In this document: positions 11,703 to 22,526 of the stretch, one piece after another
Layout: each line of letters opens with the position of its first letter
Position numbering within the stretch: position 1 is the first letter of the stretch
Origin: Bremia lactucae
Taxonomy: Eukaryota; Oomycota; Peronosporomycetes; Peronosporales; Peronosporaceae
NCBI RefSeq assembly: GCF_004359215.1
Contig: NC_090623.1
Location: 99,476-163,475, forward strand
Direction: 5' to 3'
Length of the DNA: 64,000 bases
Program-made: the position numbers and the translations under genes
Notes under the pieces: model-generated
Databases searched by the model: none
Told to the model about the DNA's origin: nothing
Seen by the model: the letters and a program-made list of their open reading frames with translations, nothing else

Positions 11703-12821
11703 CTAATCCAATGGCCTAACAGAACTTTTAATTGGAGTACTAAATGAGCGAAAAAATTTGGCCAGTGAGGTTTTGGCGGGGACTGGGAATTCTTGGAGAA
11801 ACTTTTGAACAATCGTTGGCAAGGGTTCGAGTTTAGACGAACGACGAGCTTTCTTCAACGATGAATTTACACTTTTCGCCCCGACAACTTCCTTTAACGC
11901 CTTCATGACGCCGTTCGCGTTGATTCCTTCTGATTTGGCGAGGATGAGAAGAGTGCACAATTCCGTCTTCTCAAAAAGTTCGTCGCCTGCCCCTTTTAAA
12001 TGAAGCTTTTTAATCAGGTTTTTAATCGGCAATTTGAGTGTCGTTTCGTATGCTTCTTTCACGCGCGCTGGGCAGAAATCTGGAGACAGCTCGACCAATG
12101 CAGATACTCGTTTGCCAAATTGATTGACTAACACACGCGTCAGCTCTAGATCAGTGGACTTGACCGCGTATGCCAACACAACTTTAAACGGAAAATCGAG
12201 CCATAGATCAATTCCACCCAACAGACTGCTTGGTGTGGTTTCACGCGTAACTTGACTCTTTCCTTTCTCAATGCGTAAGCTGACTTTTTCAACCACGTCC
12301 TCCAGCGATCGCTTGTCGGCTGTCCATGCCGCGTATATTCCTTTTTCGATGGCAAGGACGGTAGGGTCGAGCTCATTTTCTGCGTTTTCAACAAGCATTG
12401 CTAGTTTGTGCTCCCCCAGCTTTGCCGACAAGGCTCTCGCCAAAAGTTCCGACGCCTCGATTTCTCCAAAAGCGTTAGCCAATTGAGCCAATAAGTGTTT
12501 AAACCTTGCAACGTGGTCAGAAACATGCCATTTGGTCGTGTCGGTCGGTACCCTCATCAAGTAAAAGGCACTTGGCTCGATTTTTTTGGAAACTGTCCAC
12601 TCGAATGATGCTGGGGTTGTCTTCAGAATACGAATTGCCCAACTTGTGAGCTTTGGTAAAGGAGGCTCAGGCATCAACGTCCTTGAAGCGCTCCTACTTC
12701 CAATTGGAAGATCTACTTGGTACGCGTCCTGCGCGGCCGTCGTCAGGGTAGATGCTGTTACGGAGTGTAGCGATGCGAGAAACGCTAGCGTGAAGCATGA
12801 GAGACCCATGTGGTTTCGCAT
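11703..12821 (-). CDS. Secreted effector-like protein, RXLR-like, single exon
   Basis: 372 residues in one frame, starting at the ATG at 12821. Residues 1-23 look like a cleavable signal peptide (hydrophobic core LSCFTLAFLASL, then TA/S). At residues 47-50 the sequence RTLM sits where oomycete effectors carry RXLR, but the last Arg is missing and no clear EER follows. The rest is charged and helix-rich with scattered Trp, as in WY/LWY-fold effectors, but I cannot assign those repeats firmly. It lies 354 bp beyond the 5' end of DUS2 on the same strand, in a gene island flanked by LTRs. Export signal: seen. Effector role: inference. It could instead be another secreted protein. Confidence 0.7.
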   Translation of the reverse strand: MRNHMGLSCFTLAFLASLHSVTASTLTTAAQDAYQVDLPIGSRSASRTLMPEPPLPKLTSWAIRILKTTPASFEWTVSKKIEPSAFYLMRVPTDTTKWHVSDHVARFKHLLAQLANAFGEIEASELLARALSAKLGEHKLAMLVENAENELDPTVLAIEKGIYAAWTADKRSLEDVVEKVSLRIEKGKSQVTRETTPSSLLGGIDLWLDFPFKVVLAYAVKSTDLELTRVLVNQFGKRVSALVELSPDFCPARVKEAYETTLKLPIKNLIKKLHLKGAGDELFEKTELCTLLILAKSEGINANGVMKALKEVVGAKSVNSSLKKARRSSKLEPLPTIVQKFLQEFPVPAKTSLAKFFRSFSTPIKSSVRPLD

Positions 12822-13692
12822 TTAGTCGTTGCTCGCGGGTACGGAGGCGAAAATGGCAATAACCTTAAGGTAGTGCAAAATTCGTTTAGATCTGATGGCC
12901 ATCCTCAAAACCACCAGGTACGAAAAAAAGGCCTAGCTTGGCTGTGTGCGCAATTCTTGGGTTGATGAATCTTAATACGCCACGCAGCTGCCAAAAGTTT
13001 ACGCACGCTGAATATTTCCATGTCATCACCTCAATTTAAGGTATCTGGCAAAAATTTGCCGGAATTTGAGCTGCTCGTTCATTCACTTAATTTTGTCTCG
13101 CAGCTGGTATATTTTGATTAATATTTTCCGTGTTGCTCTTGCCAATTACTACTCGTTTAATTTTAACCAGTTATTAGATTTATATTTTCATAATAAAGCG
13201 GGACGCGAAGTTGTGCCATGTGTTAGCCGTTTTCCGAATATTATCGCTGCAACTTGCCTACTGAATCTGAAATTGGTGGTGAGATGAAGTGCATCGGCTC
13301 TGTAGAGGTATGCGGAATGGCCTGCCATATGGCTAGACGATTTTATGCATCCTCATTGCATCGGTCCCAACTACCCAGATGATGGCCATGACCCAGGGCG
13401 TGCTGGACATCAAGTCGTAGCACTGCAACTTTTTTTTGAGAAACAAAGACTCTCGCTTGTCATATTTGCGATAGATGTACTTTTCGTCGCATTATGGAAC
13501 CACTCCCATCTCTCGTAGGCCAGGTAATAACACAAAGGTTTCACAAGCATTGTAATGTGTTCGCTTTTTCGGTTACTTCAGCATATTGACACATTACAAC
13601 TTTACGATGTGAGTTGGTGCTGCATAACTACTCGCAGTAAGATTTTTTCAATGAATGGGCTGGTAAACAGCTAATGTGGCACATTTCACATC
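12822..13692. other. Intergenic, upstream of the effector-like gene
   Basis: About 870 bp with no supportable gene. An open frame at 13066-13287 has no protein-like features. The promoter of the minus-strand effector-like gene should lie just right of 12821, but I see no clear core element. Confidence 0.5.
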
Positions 13693-13830
13693 ATGGTTCA
13701 AATACCCTCTTTTCTATTCAATCGGTATTATCATTATATCCCATTTTTTATTTAGGTAATAAAGTGTTCGCTACCAGATCTGGTGACCGAAAACGTTATT
13801 AGGGTAGGGCTCATATTTTAAATTTGGAGA
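13693..13830 (+). repeat. LTR fragment, family C
   Basis: Shares CAAATACCCTCTTTTCTA and the following GGTGACCGAAAAC/GGCGACCGAGATC region with the LTR at 14935. Only the first part is present; the rest is lost before the next LTR at about 13960. Confidence 0.6.
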
Positions 13831-13959
13831 TTGCTGCGGGGCTACGGATACACCTCTAAAAATATAATTTCGTCTCCAGGCGTAAATATTCCCTGATTCG
13901 CCCCTTTTCACAAATTTACCGTCTACTTTCGTATTGTTAACTAAATAAAGGTCTTCTCT

Positions 13960-14398
13960 TCTACTGGGGTGTATCGTTTCATGAAATTTATACTCAAAGG
14001 TTATTAATTAATATATTATCTAAAAGGTAGATAATATTTTGGGTATATTAATTTACGAAGTATTTTCGGAAGCTTATCCATTGGTAAATATAGGCCATCA
14101 CATCTACTTGCTCCGCTGTCCAGTCAGCACTGGACGCGCGCAAAGAGAGAGAGAGATAAGACTTCAATACATGTTTTGGAAATTAGTATATAATGAAGTT
14201 TTAATTTAGTAAGAAAAAGAAGAGCTTAATTGTATAAATTACGGTTAAGTTTTAACCCTATCTAAAGCAAGTGTTTTAAAAGAGAGTCTTCCTTTGCACG
14301 TGCTAGTGTACGTGAAGTGACGTGACGCACCACTCGCACTGAAGCAGTGCGAAGTGGTCTTGTGCTGAAACAATACAAATCGGCAGTTCCCCGTTTCA
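13960..14398 (+). repeat. LTR, family E, plus orientation
   Basis: Matches the reverse complement of 8635-9088: GGGGTGTATCG near the start, TTAATTAATATATTATCTAAAAGG in the middle (see the matching AT-rich part at about 9000-9050), CACGTGCTAGTGTACGTG and CACTCGCACTGAAGCAGTG near the end. The terminal bases have decayed (GTTTCA for GTTACA). It points away from the gene island, opposite to the LTR on the island's left side. Confidence 0.8.
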
Positions 14399-14411
14399 AC
14401 TCTAAAGTTTT

Positions 14412-14880
14412 TTATAATGCTGTTCGGAAGCTTTTTAGGTGAGGCAACTCTGACAACGCAGGTAATGCTAGCGCAAAAAGCGTTCTGGGTAGGTGTGAAT
14501 CTATATTCACTATTAGTTCTTGCTTTTGCAAGGGCCGCACGCAGCCCGGCGAAAATATGCTTCTCCCTGAGGAGTGCCCATTCTTGCTCTTCATCGAGTG
14601 AACTCGTTTTTAAATTGGCCTCCAGACGCGGTGCTCCACGTACTACGGCTAAAGCATCCGCTATACCACGCTCTGGGAAGAGATTGGGAGCCTTGCGGGA
14701 CTCATTGCGCTCGTGCCCGTTGTGGGTTCCTCACCCTCCTCCTCAGATGGGGTTTGAGCATCATTGTCCAAAATCTCTTCGGCGGTGAAACTGTATGGGG
14801 TGTCATAATACAAGAGGAATGCAAACGACGTAAGGCTAGCTATTCATTTGCCAACTTCCAAGTGAAAATGTGAGCAAATG
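14412..14880 (-). pseudogene. Unidentified minus-strand coding remnant
   Basis: The minus strand reads a protein-like acidic stretch (TAEEILDNDAQTPSEEE) followed, after a frameshift, by ADALAVVRGAPRLEANLK and EQEWALLREKHIF. The composition suggests a real former protein, perhaps an element protein because LTRs lie on both sides. I do not recognise it. Stops and the frame change mean it is broken. Confidence 0.35.
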
Positions 14881-14934
14881 TCGACACTCGGTGTCAACAG
14901 TCTGATGGGGGGGATAATGGGGTAAAATTCGGTT

Positions 14935-15393
14935 TGTAAACCGCTAATGACGTACACTACACATTATAAGTCAAATACCCTCTTTTCTAGTTAAGATAGG
15001 TTATAAAATTTAAATCCCATTTATAACGGGGAACAGGAGTGGTCACTCCAGATTTCTATCTGGCGACCGAGATCTACTTTAAAAATAATAAGGTCAAGGT
15101 TCATTCTTAAAATTTGAATAAAGTTTAGTTACTCTTTGATCTTGAAGAGTATATTGCCTTCCTTAGGCTTGCGCTGCGATCAGTGAGAGTGATAAGCCTT
15201 CATAAGGTACACACTCTCAGGGATTAGTTGCCACTTGGTTCCACAAATTACGGAGCTCGTTTAACTAGGATTTACTAAGCTCTATGCGTTTGTACGACTT
15301 ACTTAGTTGTTAAACTTCTTAGTTCTATAGAACTAAATGACCCTTTGAGTTTAAAACTCTTCCTCTAACTTAAGAAGCGAGGTAGCTCCGTAC
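14935..15393 (+). repeat. LTR, family C, plus orientation
   Basis: Starts TGTAAACC after a purine-rich run (GGGGGGGATAATGGGG) that looks like a polypurine tract. It ends near GAGGTAGCTCCGTAC, the counterpart of the terminal part of 4799-5253. It is fused directly to an LTR of another family (15394-15537). The purine tract suggests it was the 3' LTR of a plus-strand element. Confidence 0.7.
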
Positions 15394-15537
15394 GATCGAC
15401 CTCGACTAGCTAAGACTTTTTAGCTACTTGTAAACTTCCTCTGCACCGCAGTGTAAGTAATTGAGGCACTTCAACGCGATCAGTGTAGACTGACTGGTAG
15501 TACTGTTGTCAGTACTAGCGAAAGGTGCCCCGTTACA
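15394..15537 (+). repeat. LTR fragment (3' part), family F
   Basis: Matches the last part of the LTR at 34442-34948 (CTTCCTCTGCAC, GTGTAGACTGACT, CAGTACTAGC) and ends CCCGTTACA. It contains the perfect hairpin TAGTACT/AGTACTA. The 5' part of the LTR is missing. Confidence 0.7.
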
Positions 15538-15699
15538 CGAAAAGCCAAACTGTATTAATACAATTACGATTCAACGCATTGCTATCTTCTTTATACTGAC
15601 TTAATATATTAATGTAACTATGTATTGATTTATTGCTTACCGCCGTCCGCGCGATAAGCAGCGATTGTCGAAGCAATTTTAAAGACTTTTACGATTAAG

Positions 15700-16860
15700 C
15701 AAAATGGCCCACGTAGCGGCTGTGCGACTACAGCATGGCCCATCGCGACAGATCCTTTTCAGAAAGGTGCCGTCGACGATGGAAAAGGCAATTTAAATTG
15801 CCTTAGTTGAGGAGCAATCCTACAACAGTGCCTCGGTAACAGCTTGGTATAGTCGTCGGCCGAGATGGTAGATGCCAATCCCATGGAGTTGGGCAACTGC
15901 AGACGTTCTTTGTTTTAAATGAGGCTGGCGCGGCCATATGATGGCTCGCTTCTATGCCCGAGTCCCTGCTGAGGCAAAGACGCCCAGCAATTGGACCTCC
16001 AACAAAGGGTGATGGCAAGAATTAGCGTGTGAAACGCATGAGTTCTGCATCGATCGCTGAGGATTCGGGAAATGCAGGAGCGCAGTAGGTGTGGGATGCC
16101 CTACTGACGCGGCCTCTGAAGCTACCCCTAAGTTCAGAGTTGTCGAACAAATGGGTAGTATAGTCCCTGAGGTCTCGAAATTTCGGACCTCAACCCCAGT
16201 TGGTCTATAGCGCTCAAGTAAGAGGCTATGACCAGGTGATGACCCTCCTAGTGGATTCGGGTGCATCACAAAATTTTGTGAAACTTGTGGCTCTAAGAGA
16301 GCATTAGGCGATATGCATAAGTCGCTTTGCCAGGATGGCAAGCGAGGAGAGGCGACCGTTCGTCTAGCGAACACCGCGCTCGTAAAGGCTGAGGGAGTTC
16401 AAGTTTAACTCGCCTTCACTTTTAGTGACTTCTCCCGTAGAAAAAGGTCACAGTGCTAGGTATGGAGAGTCCGTATGACCTCATCCTAGGCATAGCACGG
16501 TTGGCAAAACACCAACCATGGATAGACTGGCGTACACATGCTGTTGCGAACTCTAGGCAGGACAACGGAAAGGATGTGCTCGGCGAGAGGTCTGGAGACT
16601 GGGGCAGTGAAAAAGGCAATGACAAGTAGTCATGTGCTCCATATTACTGCACAGAGCCGAGATCCTGTGACAGTGGATAGCGAGCTGACAAGAAGTCAAG
16701 TGTCACGAGAACCGGCACACAGCCAAGAGCCTGGTGCGGTTAGAAGGGGTGCGTTAGCCAGGAGTGCAACGGCACCCGCTTCCCAGAAAAGGGTCGTGGT
16801 GACTCGAAGAACGAGTACCCGACAGATTAGGACGATCAAAGGCACGTCTAAATGAGTGAC
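15700..16860 (+). pseudogene. Gypsy Gag C-terminus and protease, family A, degenerate
   Basis: The Gag zinc-knuckle region at about 15905-15960 is broken by a stop. The protease active site LLVDSGASQNFVK is readable at about 16245-16290, followed by RKRGEATV and VQV-type strands in shifted frames. Compared with the copies at 47030-48900 and 52930-54850 it has lost frame several times. It precedes RT on the same strand. Confidence 0.7.
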
Positions 16861-16951
16861 CTTTGGATCAGTCTCTAATAAAGAGGACGGGCCTTCGAAC
16901 GAGGTGTTCGAGGCCGTTAAAAACGAAATTGCGGAGGCATCCTCAGTTTAG

Positions 16952-17888
16952 GTGCTCCGGCAAGTCTTTAAATCTGCCGAGGGGATAGTAAATCTCCCGG
17001 AGATGTCGTGGGATCTGTTCCTTGCCGAATTAAACGAAGGAAAGATCCACGAAATAGTCGCACCAGTTCCAGGAGAGAACTTGGTCTGTTGCTCGTCGTC
17101 CACTATGGACGAGAGCGTCCTTGAAACGGACAAAAAGAAACGGTTCGCTGCTCAAGGCTGGGATGCCGTGAGAGACCGTCCGTTCTTTGAAGGTTCTATG
17201 TAAACATCACGATGTGTTCCCAGAAGAACCTGGCACCAAGTATTGTGTGATCAGGCAATGGCCGATGCCGAAAGAACAAGTCGATTATAGCGATGAGTTC
17301 TTCGACAAGCGAGCCAAGGCGGGACATGTGCGTGAGAGCAAATCGCATCACTGCAGCCCAACCTTTTGTTTGTGTACAGCCACAGGTGGATGGCGCGGGG
17401 TTCATGCTTACAATAAGCTGAACACGGCGACCATATCGGCTCAAACGCCAATCCCGCGGAAAGATGTCTTGTTGAACTCCATGGGAAAGTCAACTTTCTT
17501 TTCCGCGTCGGATTTAAAGGAAGGCTACTATCAAGTACTCATGAGAGAGTTTGATGTAGACAAACAGCTGTAAGCGCGCTTTTGATGCCTCAAGGTTTGA
17601 AAAACGCACCAGCGATAATCAACCGAGTGGTGGCTCGCGTGATGCGTCAGCACCGTGCCTACGCGCCCCATTACTTTGACGATGTATTCGTGCATAGCAG
17701 GGGCGAGGACGGGCTGAGCGCAAATAGAGTCGCACAAGCGTCATTTAGACGCTGTTTTGCATACTTTGAAGGACGCCTGATAGTACATCAACTTGCAAAA
17801 GTGCGTCATAGGGGTCCTCGAGATACCTGTGCTGGGCTGCATCGTAGGTACATATGGTGTACGAGCAGACCCAGAAAAGGTTTCTAGC
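16952..17888 (+). pseudogene. Gypsy reverse transcriptase, family A, 3' truncated
   Basis: Contains EPGTKYCVIRQWPMPKEQVDY, ESKSHHCSPTFC, IPRKDVLLNSMG, DLKEGYYQVLM and, after a frameshift, MPQGLKNAP and APHYFDDVFVHS (the YxDD catalytic motif as YFDD). It stops near GTYGVRADPEKV. The next base joins the integrase region at 17889, so RNase H and the first half of integrase are deleted. Confidence 0.8.
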
Positions 17889-18884
17889 GATATGTGTTTG
17901 AACCGCTCGGTAGCAAGCTCCACATGTCGACCGCAGGTCATCCTCAGACCGATGGCCAAACAGAACGTGCCAATCGGGTCGTGGCGGATGTCTTACGCAC
18001 GATAGCAACTCCCAAGGAATGGAGCAAACAATTTTTCTTTGCTTTAAATAACAGTGTCCACGCCAGTACGGGTGAGATTCCGTTTAATATTAACGGACTG
18101 TGCCATCCTCGGACGCCAGTCTCGTTTGTGCGCAGCCCGGGTCATAATGGGGGAGGAGGGCCCCTCACTATGCTCATTGCGAAAGAGGGACATAATTTCG
18201 TCAATATAACGATAACCCGCGAGGGTATCATCGCAACGACTGAAATTTGCCCTAGTGACCCTGCCAGTTTAGCAGTGGTCAATAAAACTACGCCCTTATG
18301 ACCGACCTCTTGGCGGTATCTTAGGCAAGTTTGATGCTAAAAGCGTGAGCGAGGCTCAACGCTTTGTGGATGAGCGATTAGCCATCACACGTAAAGTCCG
18401 TCACGCAATGGCAAGCGCACAGGATAAGCAAAAGAATATGCGGACCGAAATGGTCGCAAAAATAATGAACGCTTAAGAGTGGGTAAAAAAGTACTATTAA
18501 ATACTGCTACCCTACCTAAAAATGTAATTTCTGTACTACCTGGAGGTACTACCAAGTTGTTGCCGCGTTTCATTGGGCCCTTTACGGTGGTTGAAGAGGT
18601 TGGAGACCTAAATTATAGACTCACCCTTCCCCCGTATATGACGACGCACCCCGTGTTTTACGTGGGTCGTCTGAAACGGTATGTAGACCCAAATGAGTCA
18701 CATATCCCCATCTGGATAAGGAGACTGATGGTGACGCCGACTGTGAGTCGAGCGTCGTTCGGGTGAGGGGGACGGTGAAGGCGAAAATCTTTCAGCCGAT
18801 CGACTCCTCCCTCCACGAACAGGACTTGGAGAGCGAGGGACATCACGCGAGTAACGCGGATATAGACTCAAGAGCCTTTAAGTT
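17889..18884 (+). pseudogene. Integrase C-terminal half, family A, tandem unit 1
   Basis: Starts in the integrase core (LGSKLHMSTAGHPQTDGQTE) directly after the RT fragment. It continues with NNSVHASTGEIPFNINGL, LPRFIGPFTVVEEVGDLNY (GPY/F region) and VFYVGRLKRYVDP. A stop at about 18474 and frame changes break it. It ends in the linker before the chromodomain, where an LTR fragment begins. The same segment is at 20819-21799. Confidence 0.8.
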
Positions 18885-18949
18885 CTATAGAACTAACGGG
18901 TTCAACAACTCAGGTAGTCGAACAAGCTATTGAAGCTTAATGAATCCTA

Positions 18950-19483
18950 TGTAGTTGGGCACGTCTTAATGCGACCACGCTCTATTTAGGAACACACATT
19001 AGCACAGCGAGGAAACGGTTAGACCGTCTACTCTGGTGTGCCGTGAGGTAGTCGTGGTGGGCGCCTTAGCGACCTCACCCAACGAACTATAAGCCTTAGA
19101 CTAAGTGACGTCACGGGAGCGATAATACGGCTCCACGTGCACACTTACGTTCTAGAAATTAGTTTTCAGACTGATTTATATTGAATCGTATTGAATATAA
19201 TTACCTTTTTTTACCAATCATATAATGTCATCTCTGTAAATAACACTAATATGTATTGCGAGCGTATCTTTCTAGATACCTCGCGTAAAGGATGACGCTA
19301 GGCGTAATCCCTCCTAATGTGATTGCACCTATGTGCATCACATACACAAGGTTCGTCACAAATGTACACCACACCCGAGTGCTAAGTCTGATTACCTTAA
19401 TTTAGTAATTGACCATCCCCTTAGGTACACGAAGTGTACTTATTGGGAACTATGTAACATTAGGGCAACTTAAGTCCGTTACA
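18950..19483 (-). repeat. LTR, family A, unit 1 (with LTR C fragment at 18885-18949)
   Basis: 534 bp; on the minus strand it starts TGTAAC and ends with ACGTGCCCAACTACA. To its right on the minus-strand sense side lies a purine-rich tract (AAACGGGGAG) typical of the start of a 3' LTR. It is therefore the 3' LTR of the minus-strand element whose chromodomain is at 20538-20741. The left flank 18885-18949 matches part of LTR C. Confidence 0.8.
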
Positions 19484-19612
19484 CTCCCCGTTTAGAAACG
19501 AATTTACATTTTGAAATTCGTCAAAGAGGAAGGAGGAACCGCGAGCTATTTACGCGCCGCCTAGTTCTCTCAGTCGCTCTAGCGATCTGTGTTTACATTC
19601 ACGGCGCAAAAG

Positions 19613-20817
19613 ATGCCACCTAAAAGGGCAATGGTGGTTGGTCGTCTGCGAAGACGCCTATTCAAACTCGCGCTAAGCGCACGCGCCGCGTTAAGACGCC
19701 AGCAGCGTCTAATGCCTTTTGTCGAAACGCCGACAGCTACTGCTGCTGTCGCATTAACTGGGCTTAAAAAATTATCCCACTTTAACAGTGAGGATGCCGA
19801 TCCGTCGCTCATTATCGACCACAATGAGTCGACTCGTTGCCGTCACCTCATAGAAATGATGCGGACAACGAGCTTATAAGGAAGGATGATGGCGCATTAT
19901 TGCCCATCCAAACTTCTCTCACGGCTCGCAACATGGTGACAGCAACATTTACGAATGCTGTCTCTTCGTCTGCGCTGGATAGCGCAGCGAGGGTTAATGA
20001 GAGCGCTGCCCATAAAGGCGCAGCCGCTTCTCCGTTAGGTTTAATCACAACGCCTTATGCTCAGACCATAATCCATAATGATTCTGACATAGAGGATTCG
20101 GAGCCTAAAGCTCCGCCGACGACACATGAACGTGCTCAGTCGGTGTCACAAGCCAGTCGTTTCAAACGTGGCTATGTGACGGGTGGCATTCCAAAGATAC
20201 CCCCTCCATCTACATGGCCTCGTGTAAACGAGCCAATAGTGTCGCTCCTAGAGCGCGCTAATGTAGACGCTCATTATTATTATGGCGTCATTAAAATAAT
20301 GGAAGATTCAGGGGAAATCGCTTGGGCGTATTTTTCCGATCCCGGTCGTGTTGCGTTCAAATGAAACGCCCGACCAATACGAGGCGGAATCCCTGCGCCG
20401 CATTCATCCGCATTCCGATGCGATGAAACAGCGGTCGCAGCGAATTAATTTCGCCTGCTTGCGTGTGAAAGAAATCATGGGCGGTACTGTACCCCCTGTT
20501 TCTTCTCACAACGCTACTTCTGCTAGTCCATTTGAGACTAGCGAAGAGGCCTCAGCTGGTGCTCCTTTTCATAGGCAGCCACCAAGCCGGGCACATCAAT
20601 ACGTAGGGTATCGATCGGTTCCCAAGAGTCAAAACTCTTCGGGTAACCTTTCCATTGGACGAGGATCTGATACCCTTGCCTCACGGAGCGGTGGGCAAGC
20701 AACCTTCCAACAAGGAAGCGTTGATTCCCACCCGCATCCATCAGTGCAGGTGGCGCCCGATAGGAGTGGCGATCTCGCCCACCTACTCGCGGCTGCCTTA
20801 CCTTCGTCCGTTCAGTC
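19613..20817 (+). pseudogene. Antisense ORF of family A, unit 1
   Basis: Starts MPPKR at the ATG at 19613, about 130 bp inside the 3' LTR. It runs opposite to pol through a basic segment, then ALLPIQTSLTARNM, DIEDSEPKAPPTTHERAQ, FKRGYVTGGIPKIPPPSTW, RVNEPIVSLLERANVD and NFACLRVKEIMGG. A frameshift lies in the basic N-terminal part (RLRRR versus SSAKTP in the other copy) and a stop-plus-shift near 20360. The last third overlaps the chromodomain on the other strand. No known domain is recognised. The copy is cut at the n at 20818. Confidence 0.6.
20538..20741 (-). pseudogene. Chromodomain at the end of family A pol
   Basis: The minus strand reads QRFLVGRLLAHRSVRQGYQI, VQWKGYPKSFDSWEP and IDTLRIDV, the aromatic-rich chromodomain signature of chromovirus integrases, then stops after LRPLR. 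It marks the end of pol. Its upstream part is missing because the sequence is replaced at 20818. It lies opposite the C-terminal part of the antisense ORF. Confidence 0.85.
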
Positions 20818-20818
20818 N

Positions 20819-21799
20819 GGTAGCAAGCTCCACATGTCGACCGCAGATCATCCCCAGACCGATGGCCAAACAGAACGTGCCAATCGGGTCGTGGCGGATG
20901 TCTTACGCACTATAGCAACTCCCAAAGAGTGGAGCAAGCAATTGCCCTTTGTGGAGTTCGCTATAAATAACAGTGTCCACGCCAGTACGGGTGAGACACC
21001 GTTTTATATTAACGGACTGCGCCATCCTCGGACGCCAGTCTCGTTTGTGCGCAGCCCGAGTCTTAGTGGGGGAGGGCCCCTCACTATGCTCGGTGCGAAA
21101 GAGGGACATAGTTTCGTCAATATGACGATGACCCATGAGGGTATCATCTCAAAGACAGAAACTTGCCCTAGTGACCCTGCCAGTTTAGCAGTGGTCAATA
21201 AAACTACGCCTTATGACCGACCTCTTGGCGGTATCATAGGCGAGTTTGATGCTAAAAGCGTGAGCGAGGCTCAACGCTTTGTGGATGAGCGATTAGCCAT
21301 CACACGTAAAGTCCGTCACGCAATGGCAAGCGCACAGGATAAGCAAAAGAATATGCGGACCGAAATGGTCGCAAAAATAATGAACGCTTAAGAGTGGGTA
21401 AAAAAGTACTATTAAATACTGCTACCCTACCTAAAAATGTAATTTCTGTACTACCTGGAGGTACTACCAAGTTGTTGCCGCGTTTCATTGGGCCCTTTAC
21501 GGTGGTTGAAGAGGTTGGAGACCTAAATTATAGACTCACCCTTCCCCCGTATATGACGACGCACCCCGTGTTTTACGTGGGTCGTCTGAAACGGTATGTA
21601 GACCCAAATGAGTCACATATCCCCATCTGGATAAGGAGACTGATGGTGACGCCGACTGTGAGTCGAGCGTCGTTCGGGTGAGGGGGACGGTGAAGGCGAA
21701 AATCTTTCAGCCGATCGACTCCTCCCTCCACGAACAGGACTTGGAGAGCGAGGGACATCACGCGAGTAACGCGGATATAGACTCAAGAGCCTTTAAGTT
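20819..21799 (+). pseudogene. Integrase C-terminal half, family A, tandem unit 2
   Basis: Nearly identical to 17910-18884, and more open: from GSKLHMSTADHPQTDGQTE through NNSVHASTGETPFYINGL to FVDERLAITRKVRHAMAS in one frame, then a stop at about 21389 and the GPY/F region at 21394-21681. It begins immediately after the single n. It is followed by the same LTR C fragment and LTR A as unit 1. Confidence 0.8.
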
Positions 21800-21864
21800 C
21801 TATAGAACTAACGGGTTCAACAACTCAGGTAGTCGAACAAGCTATTGAAGCTTAATGAATCCTA

Positions 21865-22398
21865 TGTAGTTGGGCACGTCTTAATGCGACCACGCTCTAT
21901 TTAGGAACACACATTAGCACAGCGAGGAAACGGTTAGACCGTCTACTCTGGTGTGCCGTGAGGTAGTCGTGGTGGGCGCCTTAGCGACCTCACCCAACGA
22001 ACTATAAGCCTTAGACTAAGTGACGTCACGGGAGCGATAATACGGCTCCACGTGCACACTTACGTTCTAGAAATTAGTTTTCAGACTGATTTATATTGAA
22101 TCGTATTGAATATAATTACCTTTTTTTACCAATCATATAATGTCATCTCTGTAAATAACACTAATATGTATTGCGAGCGTATCTTTATAGATACCTCGCG
22201 TAAAGGATGACGCTAGGCGTAATCCCTCCTAATGTGATTGCACCTATGTGCATCACATACACAAAGTTCGTCACAAATGTACACCACACCCGAGTGCTAA
22301 GTCTGATTACCTTAATTTAGTAATTGACCATCCCAATAAGTACACGAAGTGTACTTATTGGGAACTATGTAACATTAGGGCAACTTAAGACCGTTACA
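21865..22398 (-). repeat. LTR, family A, unit 2
   Basis: 534 bp, the same length as 18950-19483 and almost identical to it. The minus strand begins TGTAACGG. A purine-rich tract on the sense side (GGGGGGTGTAAC context at about 22395-22405) precedes it. Confidence 0.8.
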
Positions 22399-22526
22399 CC
22401 CCCCGTTTGAAACGAATTTACATTTTGAAATTCGTCAAAGAGGAAGGAGGAACCGCGAGCTATTTACGCGCCGCCTAGTTCTCTCAGTCACTCTAGCGAT
22501 CTGTGTTTACATACACGGCGCAAAAG

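Noticed and set aside
12271..12825. Plus-strand frames opposite the effector-like gene
   Set aside because: Shadow frames; the minus-strand frame has a signal peptide and 372 open codons.
13066..13287. Plus-strand frame of 73 codons
   Set aside because: No recognisable motif, splice signal or start context; likely chance.
14130..14160. GAGAGAGAGA microsatellite
   Set aside because: Only a short dinucleotide run inside LTR E; no special meaning supported.
18950..22398. A complete element between the two LTR A copies at 18950 and 21865
   Set aside because: Both LTRs are minus-sense but the DNA between contains a plus-strand integrase end and only a pol tail on the minus strand; it is a tandem composite, not a full element.
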